Assembly: GCF_000472865.1 (NCBI RefSeq)
Contig: NZ_AXAP01000041.1
Coordinates: 404 to 64,403 of the forward strand
Direction: 5' to 3'
Origin: Bradyrhizobium elkanii WSM2783
GTDB taxonomy: Bacteria > Pseudomonadota > Alphaproteobacteria > Rhizobiales > Xanthobacteraceae
DNA length: 64,000 nucleotides
Each line of letters opens with the position of its first letter. Position 1 is the stretch's first letter. The notes beneath the pieces are model-generated. The model worked only from the letters and a program-made list of their open reading frames with translations. It was not told where the DNA came from and did no database searches. Below are positions 7,909-16,469 of the stretch, piece by piece. The position numbers and the translations under genes were made by a program.

Positions 7909-9057
7909 TCAAAGTCTCGCCGTGCCGGGATCGAGGCCGAGGCGGATGCGGCCGGAGACGACGTAATTGTTCGGGCTCATCGCCACGTGCTGGCTTGCGG
8001 CCTGGATGTCGCGGAGCGCCCGCTCCAGCGGGCAGGATTCGAAGACTGAGATCGCGCCTGCCTCCGCCGCGAGCAGATGGACGATGCGCGATGCGCTCTC
8101 CGCCGCATTCGTGCATGCCGTGCGATAAGCGGCGCGTGCGCTCGTCGATGGTTCGCCACGCTCGGCGTCCGCCATGAGGTCCGTGATCGCGTCGGCAAGG
8201 AAGGCCCGCGCCGACCTGTACAGCGTTTCGACTCGCCCGACGCTGGCCTGCACCGTTTCGCGGTCGCGAAGCACGGCGGAGCTGCCGCTGCGGGATCTGC
8301 TTTCGGCGAGGGTGACGAAGGTCTCGATGGCGCCACGGGCGATCCCGAGCGGGACGGCCGCGATCGTCCAGGGAAACAGGGTTGCGGGCGGCAGGCGGAA
8401 CATGAGGCCGGGCTGTGATGGGCTTGGCTCCAGAAAGCTGTGCGTGTGCGCGGCAGGCACGAACACATCCCGCGCCTGGAAGTGACAGCTTCCGGTGCCG
8501 CGCAGACCCGATACCTGCCAGGTGTCGTCAAGTTCGACGGCCTCGCGGTCCATGTAGCAACACAAGAGCCGGCTTTCGCCATTCGTCTTGTCAGCGGCAA
8601 GACCCATGAACAGCGTCGCTCCGTGGGCGCCGCTGCCGAAGGGCCAGCGCCCGGAGACGCGGTAGCCGCCATCTGACGGCAGCGCTTCGCCGATGGCGCC
8701 GGTCGCGCTCGCGATGAAGGCGCCAGGATTGGAAAACCAGCGGCGCGCGGTCGGCTCGGGGACGTAGCCGCCGATCCGGCTCATGCCTGCGCCATTGCCG
8801 ACGATCCAGCCGAGCGAGCCATCCAGCATCGCGACTTGCTCGACCACCGCCATGAATTCGAGCGGCGACAATTCCGGGCCGCCCAATGCCTTGGGAAGCC
8901 ACAGCCGGAACAGCCCGGCGGAAGCGAGTGCCGCGAACATCGCCGGAGAGAGCCGGCGGTCGCGATCGAACTGCTCGCGTAACTCGGCGACACCAGGAGC
9001 AAGGGCGGCAATGGCCTCCAGATAGTGCGCGATGACAGGAGAATGATCGATCCGCAT
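7909..9057 (-). CDS. Acyl-CoA dehydrogenase-family flavoprotein (group D monooxygenase-like)
   Basis: A 382-residue protein with the three-part acyl-CoA dehydrogenase fold: helical N-domain (about 1-110, with RLWLPKALGGPELSP), a beta domain (about 115-210, GGYRVSGRWPFGSGAHGA) and a C-terminal helical domain of the type 2 kind (about 230-375). Proteins with this layout include reduced-flavin-dependent hydroxylases (HsaA/HpaB-like group D) as well as dehydrogenases acting on unusual substrates, so the reaction is unresolved. No flavin reductase gene is adjacent. ATG at 9057. A divergent LysR gene begins 112 bp away and is its likely regulator. Confidence 0.85.
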   Translation of the reverse strand: MRIDHSPVIAHYLEAIAALAPGVAELREQFDRDRRLSPAMFAALASAGLFRLWLPKALGGPELSPLEFMAVVEQVAMLDGSLGWIVGNGAGMSRIGGYVPEPTARRWFSNPGAFIASATGAIGEALPSDGGYRVSGRWPFGSGAHGATLFMGLAADKTNGESRLLCCYMDREAVELDDTWQVSGLRGTGSCHFQARDVFVPAAHTHSFLEPSPSQPGLMFRLPPATLFPWTIAAVPLGIARGAIETFVTLAESRSRSGSSAVLRDRETVQASVGRVETLYRSARAFLADAITDLMADAERGEPSTSARAAYRTACTNAAESASRIVHLLAAEAGAISVFESCPLERALRDIQAASQHVAMSPNNYVVSGRIRLGLDPGTARL

Positions 9058-9140
9058 GTTTGGGTCCGATTGATGAGGGCGGCGGCCATAATGCTCTCAC
9101 GGCACTTTAGTCGCGGCAAAATCGAATATCTCAGTCGCTG

Positions 9141-9157
9141 GATGAATTGGATTCATC
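9141..9157. promoter_or_regulatory. Putative LysR-type operator
   Basis: GATGAATTGGATTCATC has perfect 7-bp arms around TGG and fits the T-N11-A rule of LysR binding sites. It lies in the 112-bp gap between the divergent flavoprotein and LysR genes, 13 bp before the LysR ATG, a place typical of an autoregulatory site. No experimental support. Confidence 0.6.
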
Positions 9158-9169
9158 TAGACTGCGGGC

Positions 9170-10078
9170 ATGAGAAAGCTTCCGCCGCTGGGATCCCTTC
9201 GCGCCTTCGAGGCCGCCGCCAGACGCCTGAGCTTCAGGGACGCGGCGGCCGAGCTCGGCGTCACGCCGACCGCCATCAGCCATCAGATCAGGATTCTCGA
9301 GGAGATCTGCGGACGGCCGTTGTTTCGCCGGCGCCCGCGACCGCTGGCGCTGACGGATGCGGGCGAGCGGCTATTTCCAGTAATCCGGAACGGCTTTGAT
9401 ACATTCGCGTCCGTGGTCACCGCGGTGTCGGCGAAGACCGCCAGGACCACGTTGCGCGTGACCAGTCCGAACGCGTTTGCGAGCCGCTGGCTGGTGCCGC
9501 GCCTGCCGCGATGGCGCAAGCTGTATCCGCAGATCCGGCTGGAGATCATCGGCACTGACGCCGTGCTCAATCTGCGCGCCGGAGATGCCGATCTCGCGAT
9601 CCGCTACGCTCGGACGATGCCGACCGATCTGGCTGCGCGGGAAATCTTCCGCGACAGTTTCTTCCCGGTCTGCAGCCCGGCGCTATTGAGCGAAGGCGGC
9701 CCGGCGATCACGCGCGCCGCCGACCTCCTGCACTATCCACTGATCCATTACGACTGGCTGAACGGGGATCGCGAGGCGCCGAGCTGGTCGCGATGGCTCG
9801 CCGTCGCTCGCTCCGTCGATCCGGATATCCCTGCCGCGACCGAGCATTGGGACCTCAGCTTCCGCGAGGAGATCCACGCCATCGATGCGGTCGCAGCAGG
9901 GCAGGGGATCGCGATCTGCAGCGACGTCGTGGTGAGCCATGAGATCGAAAGCGGCGCGCTGGTGAAGGCGCACGATCTGGCGCTGCCCGGCTACGGCTTC
10001 TACGTCGTCCACGTCCCGGACCACCCGCGGCAAGCCAGCATCGAAGCGTTTGCAGCGTGGATGCGGTCGGTGGCGTAG
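9170..10078 (+). CDS. LysR-family transcriptional regulator (GcvA-like)
   Basis: A 302-residue regulator. Residues 1-62 form the winged helix-turn-helix (PPLGSLRAFEAAARRLSF then ELGVTPTAISHQI), typical of the GcvA/AmpR subgroup. Residues about 92-295 form the periplasmic-binding-like effector domain, with NLRAGDADLAIRY and FFPVCSPALL. Its placement divergent from the flavoprotein gene, with a T-N11-A palindrome in between, suggests it controls that gene and itself. The effector is unknown. ATG at 9170. After its stop there is no obvious terminator. Confidence 0.9.
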   Translation: MRKLPPLGSLRAFEAAARRLSFRDAAAELGVTPTAISHQIRILEEICGRPLFRRRPRPLALTDAGERLFPVIRNGFDTFASVVTAVSAKTARTTLRVTSPNAFASRWLVPRLPRWRKLYPQIRLEIIGTDAVLNLRAGDADLAIRYARTMPTDLAAREIFRDSFFPVCSPALLSEGGPAITRAADLLHYPLIHYDWLNGDREAPSWSRWLAVARSVDPDIPAATEHWDLSFREEIHAIDAVAAGQGIAICSDVVVSHEIESGALVKAHDLALPGYGFYVVHVPDHPRQASIEAFAAWMRSVA

Positions 10079-10262
10079 AAGGACTTATCCCTGTTATGAC
10101 TTTTCTGTAACTTGCGCCAATGGACACTTGTGAATTAGGCAAATTGCGATTGCTTCCAACGTCGTCCGCAATCGACTCAACCGCTTCCGCAATCGGCGCA
10201 GCGTCGTCTTGATCGGCGGCAATTTCTCCCACAACAATCGACGCATCGGCATTTCTGTCTTT

Positions 10263-10436
10263 ATGACGGATTCGGACAATTCACATATCGAAGGCGCCAT
10301 TCAGATGTTGCTCTGGGCCATCGAGGAGATTCAGAAGACTGGCAACAACAAGGCCGAACGCCACGCGCGCTCGGCGTTGAAGCATTTGCGGGCGGGCGCG
10401 CCGCCAAACGAACTGACATCTCGCCGACGTCCTTGA
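10263..10436 (+). CDS. Small conserved hypothetical protein
   Basis: A 57-residue soluble protein starting MTDSDNSHIEGAIQMLLWAI, then EEIQKTGNNKAERHARSALKHLR and a short Pro/Arg-rich tail. It should form two helices. I recall similar short proteins in Bradyrhizobium genomes without function. The ATG at 10263 lacks a convincing ribosome site; a longer reading from 10209 is possible but its added residues look non-coding. Neighbours give no functional hint. Confidence 0.5.
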   Translation: MTDSDNSHIEGAIQMLLWAIEEIQKTGNNKAERHARSALKHLRAGAPPNELTSRRRP

Positions 10437-10579
10437 CGATAACCGGAGAAAGTAAGGTCAGAAAATGACGGTCCGCGCGGCACCGCTGCGTCGTCGCCGC
10501 TAGAGATCAAGGTGTTGTTGACTATCATGAGTTCACCACTACAACCCTCGGTCGTCGCTACAATTTGGGAATGGGCCTC

Positions 10580-11984
10580 ATGTCGACCTCAGCCCTGGAA
10601 GAACGAATCCATCGGGTGATGTCGGACTTGCGCGAGGAGACCACCATTCCGGGCCAGTATGGTTCGCCCTCTCCAGTAGATCAAAGAATGGCGCAAACTT
10701 GCACACCGGCGCTGAGCGCAGGAGTGATCGATAACTTCGAGGTGGCGTGGGCAAGCGGCTTCGGCACGCTCGCCGCGGCGGCCGACCCCGCAACAGCGAA
10801 TACGCCCTTCCAGTCGGGTTCGATCAGCAAGCCGGTGTTCGCGCTCGCCGTGATGAAGCTGGCCGAGACCTGGGACCGTAGATCTCGACGTCGACGTCAA
10901 CGACTACCTCAAATCGTGGCACTTGCCTGGCAAAGACGGATGGCAACCACGCATCACGCTGCGGCAGTTGTTGAGCCACACCGCCGGCACCACCGTGCAC
11001 GGATTTCCGGGTTATCCGGCTTCGGGGCCATGGCCCACGGTACCTGAAAGCCTGCGCGGCATTCCGCCGGCGAACACTCAGCCGGTCGTGGTCGATATTC
11101 TTCCTGGTTCGCAATTCCGCTACTCGGGTGGCGGGACGACGATTGCCCAGCAGGTCGTCGTCGACGTGACGGGAACGCCGTTTCCGGAACTCATGCGCGA
11201 GCTCATTCTCGATCCGCTTGGAATGAAGGATAGCGGCTACGAACAGCCCGCGCGTTCCGTTTTCGTCAAACGAGCGGCCAGGGGGCACCCTTTGAACGGC
11301 ACCGAGATAGAGGGAGGCTATCACGTCTATCCCGAGATGGCAGCGGCGGAACTCTGGACCTCTGCCGCCGATCTTGCGCTGCTCGGCGCGGAGGTCATGC
11401 GCGCGTTGCGCGGTGACGCTTCGAAACTCGCGCTCGCGCCGGAGACGGTGAGCAGCATGCTTCGGCCTCAGCTTCCGGACCAGGAGATAGGGCAGGAGTT
11501 CGTCGGGCTAGGTTGGTTTTGCGCAGGTAAAGAGCAGAATTTTCGATTTTTCCACGACGGCTGGAACCATGGGTATGTGGCCTCAATGCTGATGCTGCCC
11601 ACAATTGGCAAAGGCGCGGTCGTAATGCTGAATTCCAATCAGGGCTGGATGTTGCGAGGCGAGGTTACGGCTGCCGTAGGCCGTGAATACGGCTGGCCTG
11701 CGCTCAAAGATATTCCGGAGATCAGCGATATCGTACCAAACGTAGCGTATCCCGGAACCTATGAGAGCGTGAACGGCAAGATCATGGTGGCACGTGACGG
11801 CAACCGCCTTCTCGTCGAGTTCGCGCATCAGCAGGCGCTTCCGGTGTATCCTGCGGCCGCCGGGGAATTCTTCGCAACAGCGATTGACCTGCGATTGCGA
11901 TTTGCCGGCGGCGATCAGGCAAGACCGTCCGAGCTGACGGTTGTCAATGGTAACAAGACGGCGTCGTTCAAGCGCACCGACTGA
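10580..11984 (+). pseudogene. Serine hydrolase (beta-lactamase family), frameshifted
   Basis: A class C beta-lactamase/esterase-like serine hydrolase split into two frames. The first part (from ATG 10580) carries the nucleophile motif in GSISKPVFAL. At about 10869-10876 the sequence GAGACCTGGGACC has one base too many: removing one base gives E-x-G-T-V-D-L-D-V-D-V and joins seamlessly to the second frame, which carries LLSHTAG, the YSG motif (QFRYSGGGTTIA) and NHGYVASM, and ends at 11984. Everything else is intact (about 467 residues in all), so this is either a very recent mutation or a sequencing error. No signal peptide is evident. Neighbours are two LysR regulators. Confidence 0.8.
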
Positions 11985-12062
11985 AGTCATTGTCGTCCGG
12001 GTGGCCGCAACGCGAACATTCCGTCGTCAGTTCTGATATCGCCATCGCTGTTTCGAAAGCCA

Positions 12063-12989
12063 CTAGCCGACCTTCGCTTGATCAGTTTCCGCTTCGGCGC
12101 AGATCCACTCCTTGAACGCCACGATTTCCGGGTCGCCGTCGGCGCCGGGACGATGGACAACATAGTAGGCAAGCTCACAGTTGAGTGCTTCGCCGAAAGG
12201 ACGAACAAGGCGGCCCGTCTCCAAATCCAGGGCGACCAGTGTCGTCCGACCCAGGGCAACGCCACTTCCATTCATCGCCGCCTGGTAGGCTGCTGCTGAA
12301 TCATTGATCTGCAGCCCACGGTCGCAGTTGATGTCCGGAAAGCCTGCTGCTTGCAGCCATGTCCGCCATGTCGGGAATGCATTTTCAAACGCCATCGAAC
12401 GATCATGGATAAGCGTGTGATGCTTCAGGTCTTCAGGGCGTCGTAGCGGGTGCGGCCCTTCGAGCAACGCTGGACTGCAGACCGGAAAAAATGCGTCGCG
12501 CAACAGGAAGGTCGATTTGAGGCCTGGCCAGTGACCACTGCCGTAACGAATGCCGAGACTCATTCTCTCTGCCGCGAAATCAACGAGCCGGCCGCTGGTA
12601 TCGATGCGCAGATCATACAAGGGATGATCGGCCGCAAAACGCTCGACGCGCCGCAGTAGCCACTTGTCCGCAAAGGCTGGCGGCACGGTGATATTGATCG
12701 TGACGATCCCGCGCGATGCTTTCAAACGTTCAAAGGCCGCGGTCAGGTGATCGAATCCGGCTTGAAGCTCGGGTAGCGCAGCTTGCGCGGCTTCGGTCAA
12801 AACAAGTCGTGCGGGGCCAGCCTGAGAGCGGTGAAAAAGTTCGACTCCGACAACCGCTTCGAGGGTCCGCACGAGGCTTCCCACCGCCGCTGGCGTCACG
12901 TTGAGTTCGTCTGCCGCCGCAACGTAGCTGAGGTGCCGGGCAGCCGCCTCGAAGGCGCGGAGTGCGTTCAAGTGGTTGGGAGCCCGCAT
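12063..12989 (-). CDS. LysR-family transcriptional regulator (GcvA-like)
   Basis: A 308-residue regulator with an N-terminal winged helix (LNALRAFEAAARHLSYVAAA then LNVTPAAVGSLVR) and an effector-binding domain containing RMSLGIRYGSG and FFPVCSPALL. It is the same subgroup as the 9170 gene but not a close duplicate. The ATG at 12989 has GGAG upstream; a longer start at 13055 would cover most of the promoter region. It is divergent from the SDR gene (137-bp gap) and likely controls it. A small dyad, ACAGATCATCTCTGT at 13023-13037, could be its site, but support is weak. Confidence 0.9.
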   Translation of the reverse strand: MRAPNHLNALRAFEAAARHLSYVAAADELNVTPAAVGSLVRTLEAVVGVELFHRSQAGPARLVLTEAAQAALPELQAGFDHLTAAFERLKASRGIVTINITVPPAFADKWLLRRVERFAADHPLYDLRIDTSGRLVDFAAERMSLGIRYGSGHWPGLKSTFLLRDAFFPVCSPALLEGPHPLRRPEDLKHHTLIHDRSMAFENAFPTWRTWLQAAGFPDINCDRGLQINDSAAAYQAAMNGSGVALGRTTLVALDLETGRLVRPFGEALNCELAYYVVHRPGADGDPEIVAFKEWICAEAETDQAKVG

Positions 12990-13126
12990 AAATCTCCGAA
13001 CAAGTTTTTCTCTGCCGCCCGCACAGATCATCTCTGTTGCGGCAGCGAGGGTCAACGATCATGTTTGCTGACAACGGAACGCGCGCTCCGGTCACAAACC
13101 CAAAACCTTTGGACCAGGAGAGAATC

Positions 13127-13873
13127 ATGAAACTATCGAACAAGATCGCCCTTGTTACCGGCGGAACCTCTGGCATCGGCCTCGAAGCGGCAAGGTTGTT
13201 TCGGGACGAAGGAGCTACCGTGATCATCGTCGGGCAGAATCCTGCCCGGTTGCAGTCGGCGGCAAGTCAGCTCGGGGACGGCGTTGTCGCGTTGCGCGGC
13301 GACGTGAGCAAGCCGGCAGAGATTGAAAATATCGTTCGTCAGATCGGCGAGACGTTCGGCCGTATCGACGTGCTGTTCGCGAACGCCGGCATGGGCATAG
13401 CGGCCCCGCTGGAAGCCGTCACGGAAGATCAGGTCGACACGCAGTTCAACGTGAACTTCAAGGGCGTCTTCTTCACCGTTCAGACGGTCGCTCCACTGCT
13501 GGCCAAGGGTGGAAGCATTATCATGACGACGTCGTTCCTGAACGAAGTTGGCTCACCGGGCCTTTCCATTTTGGCGGCCACGAAAGCGGCAGTGCGTTCG
13601 CTGGTGCGGTCGTTGGGCGCAGAGCTTGCGCCACGTGGCATCCGCGTGAATGCCATAAGCCCGGGTCCGATCAGCACTCCGTTTCATGGCAAGCTCGGGC
13701 TTTCCGAGAAGCAACTCAATGAAGCGGCCGCGACAATTGAGGATGAGATCCCGCTGCATCGTTTCGGTGAAGCGGAGGAAATCGCCAGAGCGGCCCTGTT
13801 CCTGGCGAGCGAGGATGCCTCCTTCATGACCGGATCGGAACTGGTTGTCGATGGCGGCATATCGCAGCTTTGA
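13127..13873 (+). CDS. Short-chain dehydrogenase/reductase (SDR), atypical catalytic site
   Basis: A 248-residue classical-type SDR: nucleotide-binding TGGTSGIG at residues 11-18, NAG at about 86-88, the Ser-bearing strand IIMTTSFLNEVG, and RGIRVNAISPGPISTPF. The catalytic YxxxK block reads LAATK, so the usual Tyr is Leu while Lys is kept. Oxidoreductase activity by the normal mechanism is therefore doubtful, unless this subfamily uses another residue. Strong AGGAG before the ATG at 13127 fixes the start. The divergent LysR gene is the probable regulator. Substrate unknown. Confidence 0.85.
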   Translation: MKLSNKIALVTGGTSGIGLEAARLFRDEGATVIIVGQNPARLQSAASQLGDGVVALRGDVSKPAEIENIVRQIGETFGRIDVLFANAGMGIAAPLEAVTEDQVDTQFNVNFKGVFFTVQTVAPLLAKGGSIIMTTSFLNEVGSPGLSILAATKAAVRSLVRSLGAELAPRGIRVNAISPGPISTPFHGKLGLSEKQLNEAAATIEDEIPLHRFGEAEEIARAALFLASEDASFMTGSELVVDGGISQL

Positions 13874-13925
13874 CATGCTCGATGCAAGAAGGCGGCGGCT
13901 GAGACATCGGCCGCCGACGCCGTGC

Positions 13926-14489
13926 TCAATTTGCGCGCTGGAGACGCCCAAGGCTCGCGCGCCATGCACGAGCCTTGGCCGTCGTCTCTTCGACGAAAAT
14001 ATCTTTGCCTGTTCGATAGGCTTCTATGTCGTCTTTTGAAGACGCAGCAAGGGCTCGCTTAACGCTGGCGTAGGCGCGTGCTGCGTCGGGATGTGCGCGA
14101 AGATAGTCGCGAAACACCAAACGTGCCTCCCAACGAGGATGGGACGGCTCCATCAAGTGCACATGGTGGGTCCACGGTCCCGGAGGCCCCTTACGGAAGA
14201 ACAACTCACCGGGGAGCCATGACGCGTATTCCGGTATGTACTTGTAGCCAAGTGCCACAAACGGCTCGATGCAACGTTCCTTTGCCTCTTCAAGGCTAGG
14301 TACACCAACCAGCAGGTCAACGATGGGCTTTGATGGGAGACCTGGAACCGCTGTGCTCCCCATATGCTCGATGACCAGGACGAACGAGCCGAGAGCATGC
14401 TTGATCCTCATGCACTCCTGTTCGAACAACGCCGGCCAGTTGGGGTCATATTCGGAGACGACAATCGACCCGGCCCCGTATTTCTCCAT
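13926..14489 (-). CDS. GrpB/UPF0157 family protein
   Basis: A 187-residue protein of the GrpB family, a branch of the nucleotidyltransferase superfamily whose members are sometimes fused to dephospho-CoA kinase. The signature VIEHMGSTAVPGLPSKPIVD lies at about 39-58, with a conserved HHVHLMEP block near residue 108 and a C-terminal helical part. Length is close to the family norm. Function in bacteria is not established. The ATG at 14489 is straightforward. It converges on the SDR gene, 52 bp away, with a GC-rich hairpin between them. Confidence 0.85.
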   Translation of the reverse strand: MEKYGAGSIVVSEYDPNWPALFEQECMRIKHALGSFVLVIEHMGSTAVPGLPSKPIVDLLVGVPSLEEAKERCIEPFVALGYKYIPEYASWLPGELFFRKGPPGPWTHHVHLMEPSHPRWEARLVFRDYLRAHPDAARAYASVKRALAASSKDDIEAYRTGKDIFVEETTAKARAWRASLGRLQRAN

Positions 14490-14878
14490 GTTCGGCCCTC
14501 GATTGTGCCTTCATGCCAACATATCACGATGGTAGAGTTCGATGCATCACGACTGGGTCATCCAGCAAGATCCGGTTAGAGCATGATCCGGAAAAGTGGA
14601 AACCGGTTTTCCGAAAAGATCATGCTCAAACAAAGAGATGAGATCATGATCCGATTCCGTCTAATCGGATCATGATCCAGGGTCAGAAGCCGGCGTTATG
14701 GCCCGCCCCAAACTTGGCCCGCTTTACATCTGGGAGCGGAGCTTGCCAGCTTCAGCGGCCAAAATCGGTTACGGGCTGAGCAGCCGACATCGGGTCGGTC
14801 TAGCCGTATCGGGGTGAGTCAAATAAGCTGGTCGCCGATCTCGATGGACGCGGACAGGCATTTCAACCGGGACATGGC
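14490..14878. other. Gene-free stretch containing repeats
   Basis: No gene seen. 14579-14677 is occupied by palindromic repeats described separately. 14700-14745 (GCCCGCCCCAAACTTGGCCC, then CGCTTTACATCTGGGAGCGG) is a diverged copy of 7037-7080. The last 120 bp should carry the promoter of the L,D-transpeptidase gene, but no clear -35/-10 pair stands out. Confidence 0.5.
14579..14677. repeat. Composite palindromic repeat
   Basis: 14579-14627 has ends GAGCATGATC/GATCATGCTC around GATCCGGAAAAGTGGAAACC, the same family as 4215-4263. 14642-14677 is a second palindrome (GATCATGATCCGATT ... AATCGGATCATGATC). The junction CTCAAACAAAGAGATGA plus the second palindrome reappears reverse-complemented at 45097-45152. 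Confidence 0.8.
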
Positions 14879-16414
14879 ATGGCAAATCGGTTCATCACGA
14901 CGCAATCCACCGTGGAGACGCGGCGCTGGGGGAGGTCCGCCATTGTGGCGCTCGTGGCGATGGCGGCGCTGACCGCCGACGCCGCGGCGAGACAGGCGCG
15001 CCCCGCGCCGCCCACCGAAGCGACAGCGCCGCGCGATGCGGGCGAGCCGATCATGGCGATCGTGTCGATCAAGTCCCAGCAGGTCACTTTCTACGACGCC
15101 GAGGGCTGGATCCTGCGCGCGCCGGTGTCGACCGGCACCAAGGGACGCGAGACGCCTGCCGGCATCTTCGCCGTCATCGAGAAGGACAAGGACCACCACT
15201 CGACGCTCTATGACGACGCCTGGATGCCGAACATGCAGCGCATCACCTGGAACGGCATCGCGCTGCACGGCGGGCCGCTGCCCGGGTATGCGGCCTCGCA
15301 CGGCTGCGTGCGGATGCCCTACGACTTTGCGGAGAATTTGTTCGACAAGACGCGGATCGGCATGCGGGTGATCATCTCGCCGAACGACGCGGAGCCGGTC
15401 GAGTTTTCTCACCCGGTGCTATTCGTGCCGGACGCGAAGGCCGTCGCGGCTGCTCCGGCGCGTGCCGAGGCGCTCGCCCGCGAGGCGGACGAGGCTGCCA
15501 GGACAGCCGACGAGGCGAAGAAAGCCGCCGCGACAGCGGCGCGCGAAACAGCATCCCTCACAGCGTCGCTGCGCAAGCTGGAGGGGCTCAAGACTCGCGC
15601 CGACGCCGAGCTCGCATCCGCCGACAAGAAGCTCGCCGCCGCAAATACGGATCAGGCCAAGGCGCAGGCCAGTGAGCAGAAGGAGAAGGCCGCCCTTAAG
15701 GCCACGGAAGCAGGGACGCAGCTCGACACCGCCAGGGCCGACGCGAAGTCGAAGCTCGACGCCGTCGCCGCCGCAAAGGACGCCGCCAAAGCGGCCCAGA
15801 CCAGGAAGGCCGACACCGCCAAGGCGGCGAGCGAGGCGAAGCTCGCGCTCGAGCCGGTCTCCGTCTACATCAGCCGCGCGACGCAGAAGCTTTACGTGCG
15901 GCGCAACACTCACAAGGAGTGGCCGGACGGAGGCGAGGTGTTCGATGCGACCATTGAGGTTCCGGTCACGATCCGTGATCCCGACAAGCAGATCGGCACG
16001 CATGTGTTCACCGCGATGGCGCGCAACGACGCGGGCCTGCACTGGACCGCGGTCACAATCGACAGCGGGGACGACGCCAAGCACGCGCTCGACCGCATCA
16101 CCATCCCGCAGGATGTGCTCGATCGCATCGCGCCGACGGCATTGCCGCGATCCTCGATCATCGTCTCGGATGAGCCGCTGAGCCGCGAGACCAACTATCG
16201 CACCGAGTTCGTCGCGGTGCTGAACAACCAGCCCCAGGGCGGCTTCAAGATGCGCCGGCCTACGGTCGTCAACGTCCCGGTTGCGAGCGGCAACGACTGG
16301 GGCAACAACAATGGCTTCGGCTTCTTTTTCCAGCCCAATTGGAACCCCCAACCTGGCAATACGCGCCCGCGCGCCGGCCAATACTATCAACCGGTGCAAC
16401 CGCGCTGGTGGTAA
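14879..16414 (+). CDS. L,D-transpeptidase (YkuD) with coiled-coil and degenerate second lobe
   Basis: A 511-residue envelope enzyme that should form 3-3 crosslinks in peptidoglycan or attach proteins to it. A hydrophobic segment at about 20-38 serves as signal or anchor. The YkuD domain spans about 58-167, with H130-G-G and the catalytic S140-H-G-C143-V-R. Residues 192-322 are Ala/Lys/Glu/Asp-rich with heptad character, a long coiled coil likely to span the periplasm. Residues 326-435 repeat the start of a YkuD fold (VSVYISRATQKLYVRRNT, later IGTHVFTAM) but lack any HGCVR motif. The tail is Asn/Gly/Pro-rich. Length is well above a simple YkuD protein. It has no operon partner. Confidence 0.88.
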   Translation: MANRFITTQSTVETRRWGRSAIVALVAMAALTADAAARQARPAPPTEATAPRDAGEPIMAIVSIKSQQVTFYDAEGWILRAPVSTGTKGRETPAGIFAVIEKDKDHHSTLYDDAWMPNMQRITWNGIALHGGPLPGYAASHGCVRMPYDFAENLFDKTRIGMRVIISPNDAEPVEFSHPVLFVPDAKAVAAAPARAEALAREADEAARTADEAKKAAATAARETASLTASLRKLEGLKTRADAELASADKKLAAANTDQAKAQASEQKEKAALKATEAGTQLDTARADAKSKLDAVAAAKDAAKAAQTRKADTAKAASEAKLALEPVSVYISRATQKLYVRRNTHKEWPDGGEVFDATIEVPVTIRDPDKQIGTHVFTAMARNDAGLHWTAVTIDSGDDAKHALDRITIPQDVLDRIAPTALPRSSIIVSDEPLSRETNYRTEFVAVLNNQPQGGFKMRRPTVVNVPVASGNDWGNNNGFGFFFQPNWNPQPGNTRPRAGQYYQPVQPRWW

Positions 16415-16442
16415 GACGCGGCCCACCGCACGCAGGCCGCCT

Positions 16443-16464
16443 AGAGCGTTTTCGAGCGAAGTGG
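16443..16464. repeat. Truncated repeat (AGAGCGTTTTCGAGCGAAGTGG)
   Basis: A short copy of the element seen more fully at 61236-61290 (AAAGCGTTTTCCAGCGAAGTGG). It lies in the gap between convergent genes. Only the left half of the element remains. Confidence 0.6.
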
Positions 16465-16469
16465 AGAAC

